Assembly (NCBI GenBank): GCA_045596905.1
Contig: JAZODG010000048.1
Coordinates: 1-50,872, forward strand
Length of the DNA: 50,872 bases
Reading direction: 5' to 3'
Source of the DNA: RGIG1681 sp045596905
GTDB taxonomy: Bacteria > Bacillota > Clostridia > Christensenellales > UBA1242
Position 1 is the first letter of the stretch. The number at the start of each line of letters is the position of its first letter. Below, in pieces: positions 34,418-42,846 of this stretch. Made by a program: the position numbers and the translations under genes. A model generated the notes under the pieces. The model did not search any database. It was not told the DNA's origin and saw only the letters and a program-made list of their open reading frames with translations.

Positions 34418-34447
34418 ATTATAAACCTAAAACGACAATTAGGTCAA
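34418..34447 (-). promoter_or_regulatory. secDF promoter with an internal inverted repeat
   Basis: Minus strand TTGACC (34447-34442), 18-base spacer, TATAAT (34423-34418). ACCTAA / TTAGGT (34425-34430 and 34439-34444) forms an inverted repeat across the spacer and -35 edge, placed where a repressor would block polymerase. Confidence 0.55.
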
Positions 34448-34500
34448 CATATTATAAAAATTATTTTTCAAAAATCGCGTATTTATAACCAAATTTATAA

Positions 34501-34529
34501 AGAAAAAGGGTTTTATATAAATAAAACCC
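34501..34529 (-). terminator. Terminator after the TIGR04086-type gene
   Basis: Stem GGGTTTTA / TAAAACCC followed on the minus strand by TTTTTCT. It separates the yajC unit from secDF. Confidence 0.85.
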
Positions 34530-34564
34530 ACAAAATTTTAATCTAACCAATCAATTTTAGAAAC

Positions 34565-34957
34565 TCATCTTTTGTTCACTTTGATAATCCCAACAATTCC
34601 ACCGGCAATAGCTGAACAAACCACGTCAAGCAAAAAGCTTAAATCAAACATAAAAGAACTGGCTAAAATTGAAAAGCTAACAAATGCCACAAGCATATAA
34701 ACCATGCCAAAAATCACACCTTTCACTAACCCTTTGCTGTCACCTTTAACTGCAACCATTGAACCAAAAATAACTGATATAATTTTTATCGCTAGGTTTA
34801 TCGGCATAATGGTTGAATCATTTATCGCTATCCACTTAAGTGAAAAAGCAAATATCAAAACAAGCCCAAAAGAAAGCATCATTGATAAAATCAAACCCTT
34901 CAAATAGTCTAAAACCAAATTATTTTTTTCAGATTTTATTGCTGATGAATAAGACAT
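34565..34957 (-). CDS. Small membrane protein, TIGR04086/YrzE type
   Basis: 130 residues with four predicted membrane helices (about 18-40, 50-70, 78-100, 105-126). It matches by length, topology and location the uncharacterised TIGR04086 family that lies between yajC and secD in many Clostridia; the segment KGDSKGLVKGVIFGMVYML has the family's glycine-rich loop before helix three. Function unknown. ATG 34957 has GAGGTGAG upstream. The short six-cysteine peptide gene that often accompanies it in Clostridia is not present in the following gap. Confidence 0.7.
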   Translation of the reverse strand: MSYSSAIKSEKNNLVLDYLKGLILSMMLSFGLVLIFAFSLKWIAINDSTIMPINLAIKIISVIFGSMVAVKGDSKGLVKGVIFGMVYMLVAFVSFSILASSFMFDLSFLLDVVCSAIAGGIVGIIKVNKR

Positions 34958-35010
34958 TTTCTCACCTCAGTTAAATATATTCATCAATCAAAATCATTAT
35001 GATTAAACAA

Positions 35011-35040
35011 TAAAAAAATTGGCACGTTTTGTGCCAATTT
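35011..35040 (-). terminator. Terminator after yajC
   Basis: Perfect 10-base stem AAATTGGCAC / GTGCCAATTT with a 5-base loop and a T-run on the minus strand, abutting the yajC stop. Confidence 0.85.
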
Positions 35041-35538
35041 CTATTTCTTTTTAGATGTTGTTTTCTTTGCAGTTGTTTTTGTTGTCTTTTTTGCTGTTGT
35101 CTTTTTTGCTGCAGGTTTTTCAGCTTTAACTTCTGGCAAAATTGGTTCTTCAACATTTTTAACTTCTTCTGCTTTTGGTTCTTCAGCAGCTTCTTCTTTT
35201 ACCTCTTCTGCTTTTGGTTCTTCAACCTTTGTTGATTTCAAAACACAATAAATCATGCTCATGTCAAATTCCATGTATGATTTTTCTGTTTTTGAACCTG
35301 TTTCAAGAATAACTGTTCTGATTTCACCCTTGTCAGTGATTTTTGTGATTTTTCCGATGATACCACCAGCAGTTTTAACAAGGTCACCAACTTTGATACC
35401 GTTGAGCATATCAACATATTCCTTGTTTTTCTTTCTTTGTGTGAAGTATGGAAAAATCAACATACCAAGCAATGCAACAATCAAAATAACTGAAAATGCA
35501 ACATTACTTGAACCTTGTGCACAAATAAAATTCATCAT
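35041..35538 (-). CDS. yajC: Preprotein translocase accessory subunit YajC
   Basis: 165 residues, longer than the usual 85-110. One membrane helix (about 12-32) followed by the conserved FPYFTQRKKNKEYVDMLNGI and the KVGDLVKTAGGIIGKITKI domain. The extra length is a low-complexity tail: acidic EEPKAEEVKEEA repeats, then a basic Lys/Thr/Ala stretch ending in KKTTSKKK. YajC associates with SecDF. It has its own promoter after tgt. The tail resembles that of SecF here. Confidence 0.92.
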   Translation of the reverse strand: MMNFICAQGSSNVAFSVILIVALLGMLIFPYFTQRKKNKEYVDMLNGIKVGDLVKTAGGIIGKITKITDKGEIRTVILETGSKTEKSYMEFDMSMIYCVLKSTKVEEPKAEEVKEEAAEEPKAEEVKNVEEPILPEVKAEKPAAKKTTAKKTTKTTAKKTTSKKK

Positions 35539-35563
35539 AATTTATCTCCTTTTTCTATCAAGT

Positions 35564-35592
35564 AGTTTATCAAATAAATACCCTTTTTGCAA
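35564..35592 (-). promoter_or_regulatory. Promoter of yajC
   Basis: Minus strand TTGCAA (35592-35587), 17-base spacer, TAAACT (35569-35564), in the 102-base gap after tgt. Confidence 0.6.
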
Positions 35593-35640
35593 CATTTTTT
35601 CATAAGAAATATTGGTTTAAATATCGTTTTTTGTTTCAAA

Positions 35641-36762
35641 CTACTTATAATTTGTCTTTTTTAAATATTCTTCTCTAAACTCCAAAAGTCTATCTTCACG
35701 AATAGCTTGTTTGATTTGTTCCATCAAATGAGTCAGATATCTAATATTGTGGATAGACAAAAGTTGAGCTCCCAAAATCTCATCAACGTTAAACAAATGA
35801 CGAAGATATGCCTTTGTAAAGTTTTTGCATGCATAACAATCGCATTCAGCATCAAGAGTTGTGAAATCTTCTTTATACATTCCGTTTTTCACAACAACTT
35901 TTCCTGTGCTAGTGAGAGCTGTGCCGTTTCTAGCATTTCTTGTTGGAAGAACACAGTCAAACATATCAATACCACGAATAACGCCTTCAATCAAGCAATC
36001 AGGGCTTCCAACACCCATCAAATAACGAACTTTATCACTTGGATAATGTGGAGCCAAAACGTCAAGCATTTCATACATCTTGTCTTTTGGTTCACCAACT
36101 GAAAGTCCCCCGATTGAAAACCCAACACTTGCCTTTTGTTTAACATTTTCAAGTGCCTTGAGTCTTAGGTCTGGGAAAAAGTTTCCTTGAACAATTGGAA
36201 ATAATAATTGTTTTTCTTTTTTGTGATATGCTAAGCATCTGTCAAGCCATCTTTCAGTTCTCTCTAACGCCTCTTTTGCGTATTTATAGTCAACACCATA
36301 GTCTGAGCATTCATCAAACGCCATGATAATGTCACTGCCAAGCTTGTTTTGAATCTCCATTGATTTTTCAGGAGTAAAGAAGTGTGATGAACCATCTAAG
36401 TGCGACTTAAACTCAACACCATCTTCAGTGATTTTGTTAAGGTCTGAAAGTGAAAACACTTGAAACCCACCTGAGTCTGTCAAAATTGGTCTATTCCAGT
36501 TCATGAACTTATGAAGTCCACCAGCCTTTTCAACCAGGTCAGCACCTGGACGAAGATAACAATGATATGTGTTTGCCAAAATGATTTGAGCATTAACTTC
36601 TTCAAGTTCTCTTGGCTCAACAGCCTTCACTGTTGCTCTTGTTCCAACCGGCATGAAAACAGGTGTTTCAATATCACCATGTGGTGTGTGCAAAACGCCA
36701 ATTCTTCCATATGTGTTTGAAGACTTTTGTTTTTCTTCAAACGAAAAATATTTATTCTCCAT
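35641..36762 (-). CDS. tgt: tRNA-guanine transglycosylase
   Basis: 373 residues. It exchanges G34 of Asp, Asn, His and Tyr tRNAs for preQ1. Conserved: GDIETPVFMPVGTRATVKAV, ILANTYHCYLRPG, the active-site ILTDSGGFQVFSLSDL, IMAFDECSDYG, GLSVGEPKDKMYEML, and the nucleophile region DMFDCVLPTRNARNGTALT. The zinc site is CDCYACKNFTKAYLRHLF. It lies after queA and the MazG-like gene in what looks like a ruvCAB-queA-mazG-tgt operon, with AAGGA before ATG 36762. Confidence 0.97.
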   Translation of the reverse strand: MENKYFSFEEKQKSSNTYGRIGVLHTPHGDIETPVFMPVGTRATVKAVEPRELEEVNAQIILANTYHCYLRPGADLVEKAGGLHKFMNWNRPILTDSGGFQVFSLSDLNKITEDGVEFKSHLDGSSHFFTPEKSMEIQNKLGSDIIMAFDECSDYGVDYKYAKEALERTERWLDRCLAYHKKEKQLLFPIVQGNFFPDLRLKALENVKQKASVGFSIGGLSVGEPKDKMYEMLDVLAPHYPSDKVRYLMGVGSPDCLIEGVIRGIDMFDCVLPTRNARNGTALTSTGKVVVKNGMYKEDFTTLDAECDCYACKNFTKAYLRHLFNVDEILGAQLLSIHNIRYLTHLMEQIKQAIREDRLLEFREEYLKKTNYK

Positions 36763-36765
36763 TAT

Positions 36766-37074
36766 CTAATCCTTTTTTTCGTCTTTAATCAAAACGCCAT
36801 ATTCGTTTAGTTTATATTTCCTGTTTTTATTGATTGCCATTTTCTTTTCGATTTCATCTTTAAGCGAATATCCAAGCATTTCAGACAATCCAAGCAAATA
36901 TATACCAATATCAGCAAGCTCACTGCCAAGTTCGTCTTTATTTCTTAAATACGCCATATATGCTTCACCAACTTCGCTTGTGAGATAACAAAATTCCTTT
37001 TCAACATTTGTTGTGTTAAAACCCTTTTCAACCTTGTTTTCCCATGCAGCTTTTTGCATTTCATCTAATTCCAT
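36766..37074 (-). CDS. MazG-like nucleotide pyrophosphohydrolase
   Basis: 102 residues. All-alpha NTP-PPase fold: VEKEFCYLTSEVGEAYMAY carries the ExxE-type metal site and ELGSELADIGIYLLGL the ExxD half. Such proteins hydrolyse non-canonical or excess NTPs or dNTPs to NMP and PPi; the substrate here is unknown. A longer frame reaches 37158 inside queA, but ATG 37074 has AAGGAG five bases upstream and begins a normal family-length protein. It lies between queA (10 bases before) and tgt (3 bases after). Confidence 0.8.
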   Translation of the reverse strand: MELDEMQKAAWENKVEKGFNTTNVEKEFCYLTSEVGEAYMAYLRNKDELGSELADIGIYLLGLSEMLGYSLKDEIEKKMAINKNRKYKLNEYGVLIKDEKKD

Positions 37075-37084
37075 AATCGCTCCT

Positions 37085-38119
37085 TTAATAGAAGAAACAG
37101 CAGTCACCGAAACTGAAAAACCTATATTTTTCATTAACTGCTTCTCTGTATATTTCAAGTGTTTTATCTTTTCCTAAAAACGCAGAAACAAGCATTATAA
37201 GAGTGCTTTCTGGCAAATGGAAGTTTGTGATTATTGCATCAACAAACTTAAAGTCAACACCCGGATAAATAAAGATATCCGTTTCCTTTTGGCACGCTTC
37301 AATATGTCCATTTTTGTCTGCAGCAGATTCTAAGGTTCTAACCGAAGTTGTGCCAACGGCAATGATTCTTTTTCCTTCTTGTTTTGCTTTATTGAGTCTT
37401 TCAGCAACTTCTGGCAAAACAACAATTTCTTCACTGTGCATCTTGTGTTCAAGCGCATTTTCTTCAGCAACAGGCCTAAATGTTCCAAGCCCAACCTGAA
37501 GTGTAACTTCTTCAATTTGAACGCCCTTATCCCTAATTTTTTGCATCAATTCTTCAGTAAAATGAAGACCTGCAGTTGGTACTGCACTTGAACCACGAAT
37601 CTTTGAATATATTGTTTGATATTCTTCAGAATCTTCAAGTTTTTCATGAATATATGGTGGAAGTGGAATGTTTCCAATTCTGTCAAGTTCTTCTTCTAAT
37701 GTGCCTTGAGCAACATTAAATCGAATAACTCTGCCACCGATTTCTTCTTGATTTTCAATAACTTCACAATACAAATTATCTGAAAAAATCAGTTTTGTTC
37801 CAACAGGAGCTTTTCTTGCAGGCTTCATCAAAACTTCATAGTCTGTTAAATTGAGTCTTTTAAGCAAAAACACTTCAATTTTTGCACCTGTAACTTTGTT
37901 TGCAAAAAGTCTTGCTGGAATAACTCTTGTATTATTCAAAACAAGCACGTCATTAGGGGTCAAATAGTCCAAAATATCCCTAAAAATCTTATGTTCAACC
38001 TTTTTATCATCTCTTCCATAAACAAGCATTCTTGCGCTGTCTCTTGGACTAACCGGAGTTTGCGCAATAAGTTCTTCTGGAAGGTCATAATAAAAATCAC
38101 TAGTTCTTAAAATTTCCAT
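37085..38119 (-). CDS. queA: S-adenosylmethionine:tRNA ribosyltransferase-isomerase
   Basis: 344 residues. It converts preQ1-tRNA to epoxyqueuosine-tRNA using the ribosyl part of SAM. Conserved: FYYDLPEELIAQTPVSPRDSA, LVLNNTRVIPARLFANK, GNIPLPPYIHEKLEDSEEYQ, SSAVPTAGLHFTEELM, VTLQVGLGTFRPV, GTTSVRTLESAA and TNFHLPESTLIMLVSAFLG. Length is normal. It is followed by the MazG-like gene and tgt; queH is also in this window. Confidence 0.97.
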   Translation of the reverse strand: MEILRTSDFYYDLPEELIAQTPVSPRDSARMLVYGRDDKKVEHKIFRDILDYLTPNDVLVLNNTRVIPARLFANKVTGAKIEVFLLKRLNLTDYEVLMKPARKAPVGTKLIFSDNLYCEVIENQEEIGGRVIRFNVAQGTLEEELDRIGNIPLPPYIHEKLEDSEEYQTIYSKIRGSSAVPTAGLHFTEELMQKIRDKGVQIEEVTLQVGLGTFRPVAEENALEHKMHSEEIVVLPEVAERLNKAKQEGKRIIAVGTTSVRTLESAADKNGHIEACQKETDIFIYPGVDFKFVDAIITNFHLPESTLIMLVSAFLGKDKTLEIYREAVNEKYRFFSFGDCCFFY

Positions 38120-38127
38120 ACTATCCT

Positions 38128-39189
38128 TTATTTTATATAATCTTCAATCTTATAGCCTAAATGGGTATATGCAGGCTCAAGTGGTATTCTTCCCCTTGGT
38201 GTTCTTGCGATAAATCCAATTTGAAGAAGATATGGTTCATAAACATCTTCAATAGTGTCAGGTTCTTCACCTGTCACTGCCCCCAAAGTGTCAAGACCAA
38301 CCGGCTTACCCTTAAAGTTTTCAATCATGGTTTTTAACATTTTTATGTCAACGCCATCAAGCCCGATTCTGTCAATATCCATTTTTTCAAGCGCATGTTC
38401 TGTTATTGCTTTATTAATTTTGCTGTCATTCATAACATCAGCAAAGTCACGGACACGCTTTAAAATTCTGTTTGCAATTCTTGGTGTTCCCCTGCATCTT
38501 GAAGCAATGAGCGCTGCAGATTCTTTATCAATCTCAGTTCCCAAAATTTTAGCAGATCTCAAAACGATTGTTTGAAGTTCTTCAGCTGTATAAAGCTCAA
38601 GCTTACAAATAACACCAAATCTATCACGAAGTGGGCTTGAAATCATACCAGCTTTGGTTGTTGCACCAACAAGTGTAAAGTTTGGAAGTGGTATTCTCAT
38701 TGACCTTGCAGATGGACCCTTTCCAATAACATAATCAAGAGCATGGTCTTCCATTGCAGGATACAAAACTTCTTCAATTGAGTGATTGAGTCTATGAATC
38801 TCATCAATAAACAACACATCATTTTCATTAAGGTTTGTTAAAAGTGACGCAAGGTCTGCAGGTTTTTCAATCGCAGGACCAGAAGTCTGTTTAAAGCTTG
38901 ATTCCATTTCGTTTGCAATAATACCAGCAAGAGTTGTTTTTCCAAGTCCTGGTGGTCCATACAAAAGAACGTGGTCAAGTGCTTCACTTCTCTTTTTTGC
39001 AGCCTTAATGTAAACAAGCAAGTTTTCTTTCACTTGTTTTTGACCAACATATTCATCAAAGGTCTTTGGTCTTAAAATATTTTCAATAACATCATCTGAA
39101 GAAGTTTTTGATGAAGAAACAAAACGTTCTTCATCATCAGCAGAACTTGTTATGAAACTTTCAAAATATTCGTTATCATAATTATCCAT
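38128..39189 (-). CDS. ruvB: Holliday junction branch-migration motor RuvB
   Basis: 353 residues. AAA+ ATPase: Walker A GPPGLGKTT, Walker B DVLFIDEIHRL, sensor 1 VGATTKAG, arginine finger SPLRDRFG, and the winged-helix end GFIARTPRGRIPLEPAYTHLG. It pumps DNA through the RuvA-bound junction. The first 30 residues (MDNYDNEYFESFITSS...) are an unconserved extension before LRPKTFDEYVGQ. It is the third gene of ruvC-ruvA-ruvB, 12 bases after ruvA. Confidence 0.97.
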   Translation of the reverse strand: MDNYDNEYFESFITSSADDEERFVSSSKTSSDDVIENILRPKTFDEYVGQKQVKENLLVYIKAAKKRSEALDHVLLYGPPGLGKTTLAGIIANEMESSFKQTSGPAIEKPADLASLLTNLNENDVLFIDEIHRLNHSIEEVLYPAMEDHALDYVIGKGPSARSMRIPLPNFTLVGATTKAGMISSPLRDRFGVICKLELYTAEELQTIVLRSAKILGTEIDKESAALIASRCRGTPRIANRILKRVRDFADVMNDSKINKAITEHALEKMDIDRIGLDGVDIKMLKTMIENFKGKPVGLDTLGAVTGEEPDTIEDVYEPYLLQIGFIARTPRGRIPLEPAYTHLGYKIEDYIK

Positions 39190-39201
39190 AACCCCTCCAA
39201 A

Positions 39202-39813
39202 CTATTTGTGTAAATTTTTCAAACAGCTAATAACAAGTTGTTCACTTGTCATGCCTTCTTTATAGTTAGCCTTTGCGCTATCCATAGCTTCAGCCTTAGT
39301 AAGCCCCATACCAATAAGCACGTCATAAGCTTCTTCCATTTCCTTTTTCATGGCAGGAGTTCCAACTGAAAGTCCATTTTCATTTGAAATCAAACTTTCA
39401 AGTGATGATTCACCACCAAGCTTGCTATTGAGTTCAAGCACGATTCTTTCAGTTGTCTTTTTGCCAAGACCTTTTATACTTGAAAGCATTTTAACATCGC
39501 TTGAAACAATCGCTCTAATAATATCATCAATAGGAAGCCCCGAAAGAATAGTTATTGCCATTTTTGGACCAACTCCAGAAACAAGCAGCAAATCATTAAA
39601 CAACATTTTTTCTTTTTTGTCAATAAAGCCAAAAAGTGTCATGCCGTCTTCACGTACCTGCATGTAAGTTAAAACTGTTTGTGGTTCGGTTTTTCCTGCA
39701 AGTTTGTATGCTGTGTATGATGAACAAACAACTTCAAATGAAACACTGCCGGTGTTAACCACGATAGTGCTTTCGTTTTCCATTGAAATCTTACCTGTAA
39801 CAGAATATATCAT
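39202..39813 (-). CDS. ruvA: Holliday junction-binding protein RuvA
   Basis: 203 residues. N-terminal OB domain (MIYSVTGKISMENESTIVV), tandem helix-hairpin-helix motifs (LLLVSGVGPKMAITILSG and LSSIKGLGKKTTERIVLEL), and C-terminal RuvB-binding domain III (EAYDVLIGMGLTKAEAMDS). It holds the four-way junction for RuvB and RuvC. Its start overlaps the ruvC stop by four bases. Confidence 0.97.
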   Translation of the reverse strand: MIYSVTGKISMENESTIVVNTGSVSFEVVCSSYTAYKLAGKTEPQTVLTYMQVREDGMTLFGFIDKKEKMLFNDLLLVSGVGPKMAITILSGLPIDDIIRAIVSSDVKMLSSIKGLGKKTTERIVLELNSKLGGESSLESLISNENGLSVGTPAMKKEMEEAYDVLIGMGLTKAEAMDSAKANYKEGMTSEQLVISCLKNLHK

Positions 39814-40373
39814 TTTGTCAATTTCCTTTTTGCAATTTCATTTTTATCGGTTGCTTTAAGATTATTGTTTGTGAAAATCTTAACCGAACTTTGTTTGAGT
39901 TTCGTGTTGGTTTGAGCAAGACAAAGCGCAACAGCAAGAGCATCGGCAGCGTCGTCAGGCTTTGGAATGTTCTTTAGTTTAAGTATTGTCTTGGTCATGA
40001 ACTGAACACCTTTTTTGTCAGCCTTGCCATCGCCAGTGATTGCAAGTTTAATCTGCATTGGTGTAAACTCAAACACATTTGGAATGGTTTGAATAGCTGT
40101 GCAAAGAATAACACCCCTTGCTTCAGCAACAGCAATACCTGTTGTTATGTTTTGGTTAAAAAACAATTCTTCAACAGCCACTGCATCTGGTTTAAACTTA
40201 TGCATCAAACATTTCATGCCGTCTTGAATCATTGCAAGTCTCACTGGAAAATCTTCGTCTTTGGGAGTATTTATTGCACCATAATCGACCACGGAACAAT
40301 TTCCGCGTTCGTCTTTGTCAATTATTCCATAACCAACAATTGCATATCCAGGGTCAATACCTAATATTCTCAT
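39810..40373 (-). CDS. ruvC: Crossover junction endodeoxyribonuclease RuvC
   Basis: 187 residues. Resolves Holliday junctions. RILGIDPGYAIVGYG carries the first catalytic Asp, AVEELFFNQNITTGIAVAEA the Glu, and KPDDAADALAVALC the final acidic pair. It is somewhat longer than the usual 160-175 residues because of a basic tail. It is the first gene of the ruvCAB operon. ATG 40373 has no Shine-Dalgarno; instead a consensus promoter ends six bases upstream, implying leaderless translation. Confidence 0.95.
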   Translation of the reverse strand: MRILGIDPGYAIVGYGIIDKDERGNCSVVDYGAINTPKDEDFPVRLAMIQDGMKCLMHKFKPDAVAVEELFFNQNITTGIAVAEARGVILCTAIQTIPNVFEFTPMQIKLAITGDGKADKKGVQFMTKTILKLKNIPKPDDAADALAVALCLAQTNTKLKQSSVKIFTNNNLKATDKNEIAKRKLTK

Positions 40374-40379
40374 AAATAT

Positions 40380-40408
40380 AATTTAACTTAAAATAAATAT
40401 AATGTCAA
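40380..40408 (-). promoter_or_regulatory. ruvC promoter, leaderless arrangement
   Basis: Minus strand TTGACA (40408-40403), exact 17-base spacer, TAAATT (40385-40380), then ATATTT and ATG. The spacing from -10 to ATG equals that of the 1218 gene. Confidence 0.65.
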
Positions 40409-40438
40409 TGAAAACCAGTGCTTATCAAACTTCATGCA

Positions 40439-40463
40439 CAAAAAAAGACAGCTTTTGCTGTCT
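40439..40463 (-). terminator. Terminator after yebC
   Basis: Stem AGACAGC / GCTGTCT with a TTTT loop, followed by seven or more T on the minus strand. Confidence 0.85.
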
Positions 40464-40470
40464 AATTTTA

Positions 40471-41211
40471 TTATTCATCCATTGCACTAAGGTCTGCACT
40501 TGTGTAAACATTTTGAACGTCATCAAGGTCTTCAAGAGCCACAATGAGTTTGTTTACTGAAATAGCAGATTCTTTATCAAGCTTAATTTCGTTTTGTGGA
40601 ATATATTCAACTTCGCTTGAAACAAGTGTGTAACCAGAAGCTTCAAAAGCCTTTGCAACTGTGTGAAGTTTGTCTGGAGCTGTCAAGATTTCAAAGCATT
40701 CGCTGTCAACCAAAACATCATCTGCACCATTATCAAGAGCAAGCATCATGATTTCATCTTCGCCAACACTTGCATCATTTGCAATAACAATAATACCCTT
40801 ATAGTCAAACATATAAGTAACGCTTCCTGAAGTTCCAAGACTGCCGTTATATTTATCAAAAAGGTGTCTAACGTCTGCAGCTGTTCTGTTTCTATTGTCT
40901 GTCAAACATTGAACTATGAAAGCAACACCATGTGAGCCATAGCCTTCATATGTGATTGCATCATAGTTGCCACCACCGTCTTCGCCACCAGCAGCTTTCT
41001 TGATAGATCTTTGAATGTTATCGTTTGGCATATTGTTTTGTTTTGCCTTTTGGATTACATCATAAAGTTTACTGTTAATACTAGGGTCAGGGCCACCCAA
41101 TTTAACTGCAACTGCAATTTCACGACCTATTTTTGTAAAGATTTTTCCTCTAGCAGCATCAGCTTTGCCTTTTGTTGCTTGAATATTGTGCCATTTTGAG
41201 TGTCCACTCAT
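40471..41211 (-). CDS. yebC: YebC/PmpR family protein
   Basis: 246 residues. MSGHSKWHNIQATKGKADAA is the family hallmark; FTKIGREIAVAVKLGGPDP, NMPNDNIQRSIKKAAGG, YEGYGSHGVAFIVQCLTDN and NRTAADVRHLFDKYNGSLG follow. Family members are described as transcriptional regulators, and more recently as factors that help ribosomes through difficult (proline-rich) sequences. In many bacteria yebC lies before ruvC, as here. AGGAGG precedes ATG 41211. Confidence 0.95.
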   Translation of the reverse strand: MSGHSKWHNIQATKGKADAARGKIFTKIGREIAVAVKLGGPDPSINSKLYDVIQKAKQNNMPNDNIQRSIKKAAGGEDGGGNYDAITYEGYGSHGVAFIVQCLTDNRNRTAADVRHLFDKYNGSLGTSGSVTYMFDYKGIIVIANDASVGEDEIMMLALDNGADDVLVDSECFEILTAPDKLHTVAKAFEASGYTLVSSEVEYIPQNEIKLDKESAISVNKLIVALEDLDDVQNVYTSADLSAMDE

Positions 41212-41246
41212 TACATTTTCCTCCTAATATTATTTTTTCCATTCGT

Positions 41247-41275
41247 ATTATAGAACAATATTTATTTTTTCGCAA
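41247..41275 (-). promoter_or_regulatory. Promoter of yebC
   Basis: Minus strand TTGCGA (41275-41270), 17-base spacer, TATAAT (41252-41247). Confidence 0.65.
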
Positions 41276-41285
41276 TAAATTTTTA

Positions 41286-42062
41286 TTAGTTTATATCATT
41301 TCCCATAAGTGTATACATTAAAACACTTGCAGAAACACCAGCATTAAGTGATTCCATCTGGCTTTTCATTGGAAGCGATATAACTCTTCCGTTTTCGCTA
41401 AAATAATCACTCACGCCTTGTCCTTCGTTTCCGATAACAAGCGCAAAGTTTTTATTTTCGATTTTTGTTTTAAAAATATTTTCGCCAGCCATGTCTGCAA
41501 CCAAAAGCTCAATGCCATGGTTTTTGCAGTACGCAGCAATTTCGTCTTGTGACATTCTGAATATATCCAAATAAAACACACCACCAGAAGAACTTCTTAT
41601 AACTTTTGGTGAGAAAGGGTCAGCAGAATCAATCAACACGATTGTTTGAAAGCCTGTTGCAGCAGCTGTTCTAATGATCGTTCCAACATTTCCAGGGTCT
41701 TGGATTCTGTCTAAAATCAAAATTGGGTTGTTTGGTTCAGGATTAAACTCAAGAGTTTCGTTCATGAAAACTTCAGCCAAGATTCCTTGTGGAGAAACGT
41801 TTTCAGATAAACTATTAAAAACTTTTGTTGTCACTGGAACAATTTTTCCATCAAACTTTGACAAAATATAATCAAAGTCTGAAAGTTTGCTTGCATCAAC
41901 AAAAAGCTTATCAACTTTTGCTGCTCCACAAACAACTTCACGAACCAACTTTTCACCGTCAACAATAAACTTTCCATGAAATTTTCTAAACTTTTTATCG
42001 TTCAAACTTCTCACTTCTTTTATCATCGGGTTATCTAAACTTGTTATAATTTCACCGTTCAT
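41286..42062 (-). CDS. SpoU/TrmH-family RNA 2'-O-methyltransferase
   Basis: 258 residues. An N-terminal L30e-like substrate-binding domain (KFHGKFIVDGEKLVREVV) is followed by the SPOUT domain with its three motifs: ILDRIQDPGNVGTIIRTA, LVIGNEGQGVSD and ISLPMKSQMESLNAGVSASV. The last two form the trefoil-knot SAM site. It is likely a 23S rRNA or tRNA ribose methylase; the target cannot be told from the sequence. AGGTGATTT precedes ATG 42062. It lies 32 bases after the HD-domain gene. Confidence 0.92.
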   Translation of the reverse strand: MNGEIITSLDNPMIKEVRSLNDKKFRKFHGKFIVDGEKLVREVVCGAAKVDKLFVDASKLSDFDYILSKFDGKIVPVTTKVFNSLSENVSPQGILAEVFMNETLEFNPEPNNPILILDRIQDPGNVGTIIRTAAATGFQTIVLIDSADPFSPKVIRSSSGGVFYLDIFRMSQDEIAAYCKNHGIELLVADMAGENIFKTKIENKNFALVIGNEGQGVSDYFSENGRVISLPMKSQMESLNAGVSASVLMYTLMGNDIN

Positions 42063-42094
42063 AAATCACCTTTAAATTTTAATTACGTGTTTTA

Positions 42095-42799
42095 TTACAA
42101 ATCTCTTTCACTTGCTTGAAATTCAATTTCATTTGTCATATTTTCCATTGTATCTAACAGTTTAAGTGATGGACCTGTCAATTCTGGGTTTTGAGCTTTA
42201 TTGTCAGCCCTTCCAATCATAATCAAATACTGCATCAATTTTTTGCCTTCGCCAACTTCTGACAGCTCATTCATTTGACTGATTATGAGCTCATTTGACA
42301 ATTGTTTATGATGTGGATTTGATGTTTTGTCCATAGTAATAAACATGAAAATATCATGCTCATGAACCAGTTTTTCAATTTGTTTTGTTTCTTCTTCACT
42401 AAACCCAAAAACTGCTGCTGTTCTTCTCACAATTTCAGCGCTTTTTTTGTTGTGTCCAAAAAAGCTATCAACTTCTCTGCCATAAGACTTTGCATAACGT
42501 CTAATGTGAGTTGCTGGCTTGCCCATATCATGATAAAACATTGAATATGCCAAAAGTTTCCTGTCTTCAATTGGCAAATTTGTGGTTTGCTTATTAACTT
42601 CTTCAACTGCACGCAAAATGTGTTCAAGACAACCATAAATATGCCATGGATTATCTTGGTTTAATTTCGCACAATCTTCAACTTCTGGAAGATGAGTTGT
42701 TATCCAGTTTGAAAACTCTGGATTCTCCATTTGGTTTTTAAAATTTTCATAAACATTTTCTGATAACAAAATATCATCTAAGAGCTTTAAGTTGTGCAT
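42095..42799 (-). CDS. HD-domain phosphohydrolase of the tRNA-nucleotidyltransferase type
   Basis: 234 residues from ATG 42799. It has HIYGCLEHILRAVEEV, then LLAYSMFYHDMGKPATHI (the HD pair) and VHEHDIF, followed by MIGRADNKAQNP with a late Asp. This order resembles the HD domain fused to CCA-adding enzymes, but no nucleotidyltransferase domain is present, so it is a stand-alone hydrolase of unknown substrate (2',3'-cyclic phosphates or nucleotides are possibilities). A GTG five codons upstream overlaps the GGAG site and is rejected as start. Confidence 0.75.
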   Translation of the reverse strand: MHNLKLLDDILLSENVYENFKNQMENPEFSNWITTHLPEVEDCAKLNQDNPWHIYGCLEHILRAVEEVNKQTTNLPIEDRKLLAYSMFYHDMGKPATHIRRYAKSYGREVDSFFGHNKKSAEIVRRTAAVFGFSEEETKQIEKLVHEHDIFMFITMDKTSNPHHKQLSNELIISQMNELSEVGEGKKLMQYLIMIGRADNKAQNPELTGPSLKLLDTMENMTNEIEFQASERDL

Positions 42800-42846
42800 A
42801 TTTTTATTCTCCACACTTTTGTTATATCATAAAATTTTGCAAAAAT

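Noticed and set aside
34386..34564. Possible six-cysteine peptide gene between the TIGR04086-type gene and secD
   Set aside because: No cysteine-rich short frame exists there; the gap holds only a terminator and the secDF promoter.
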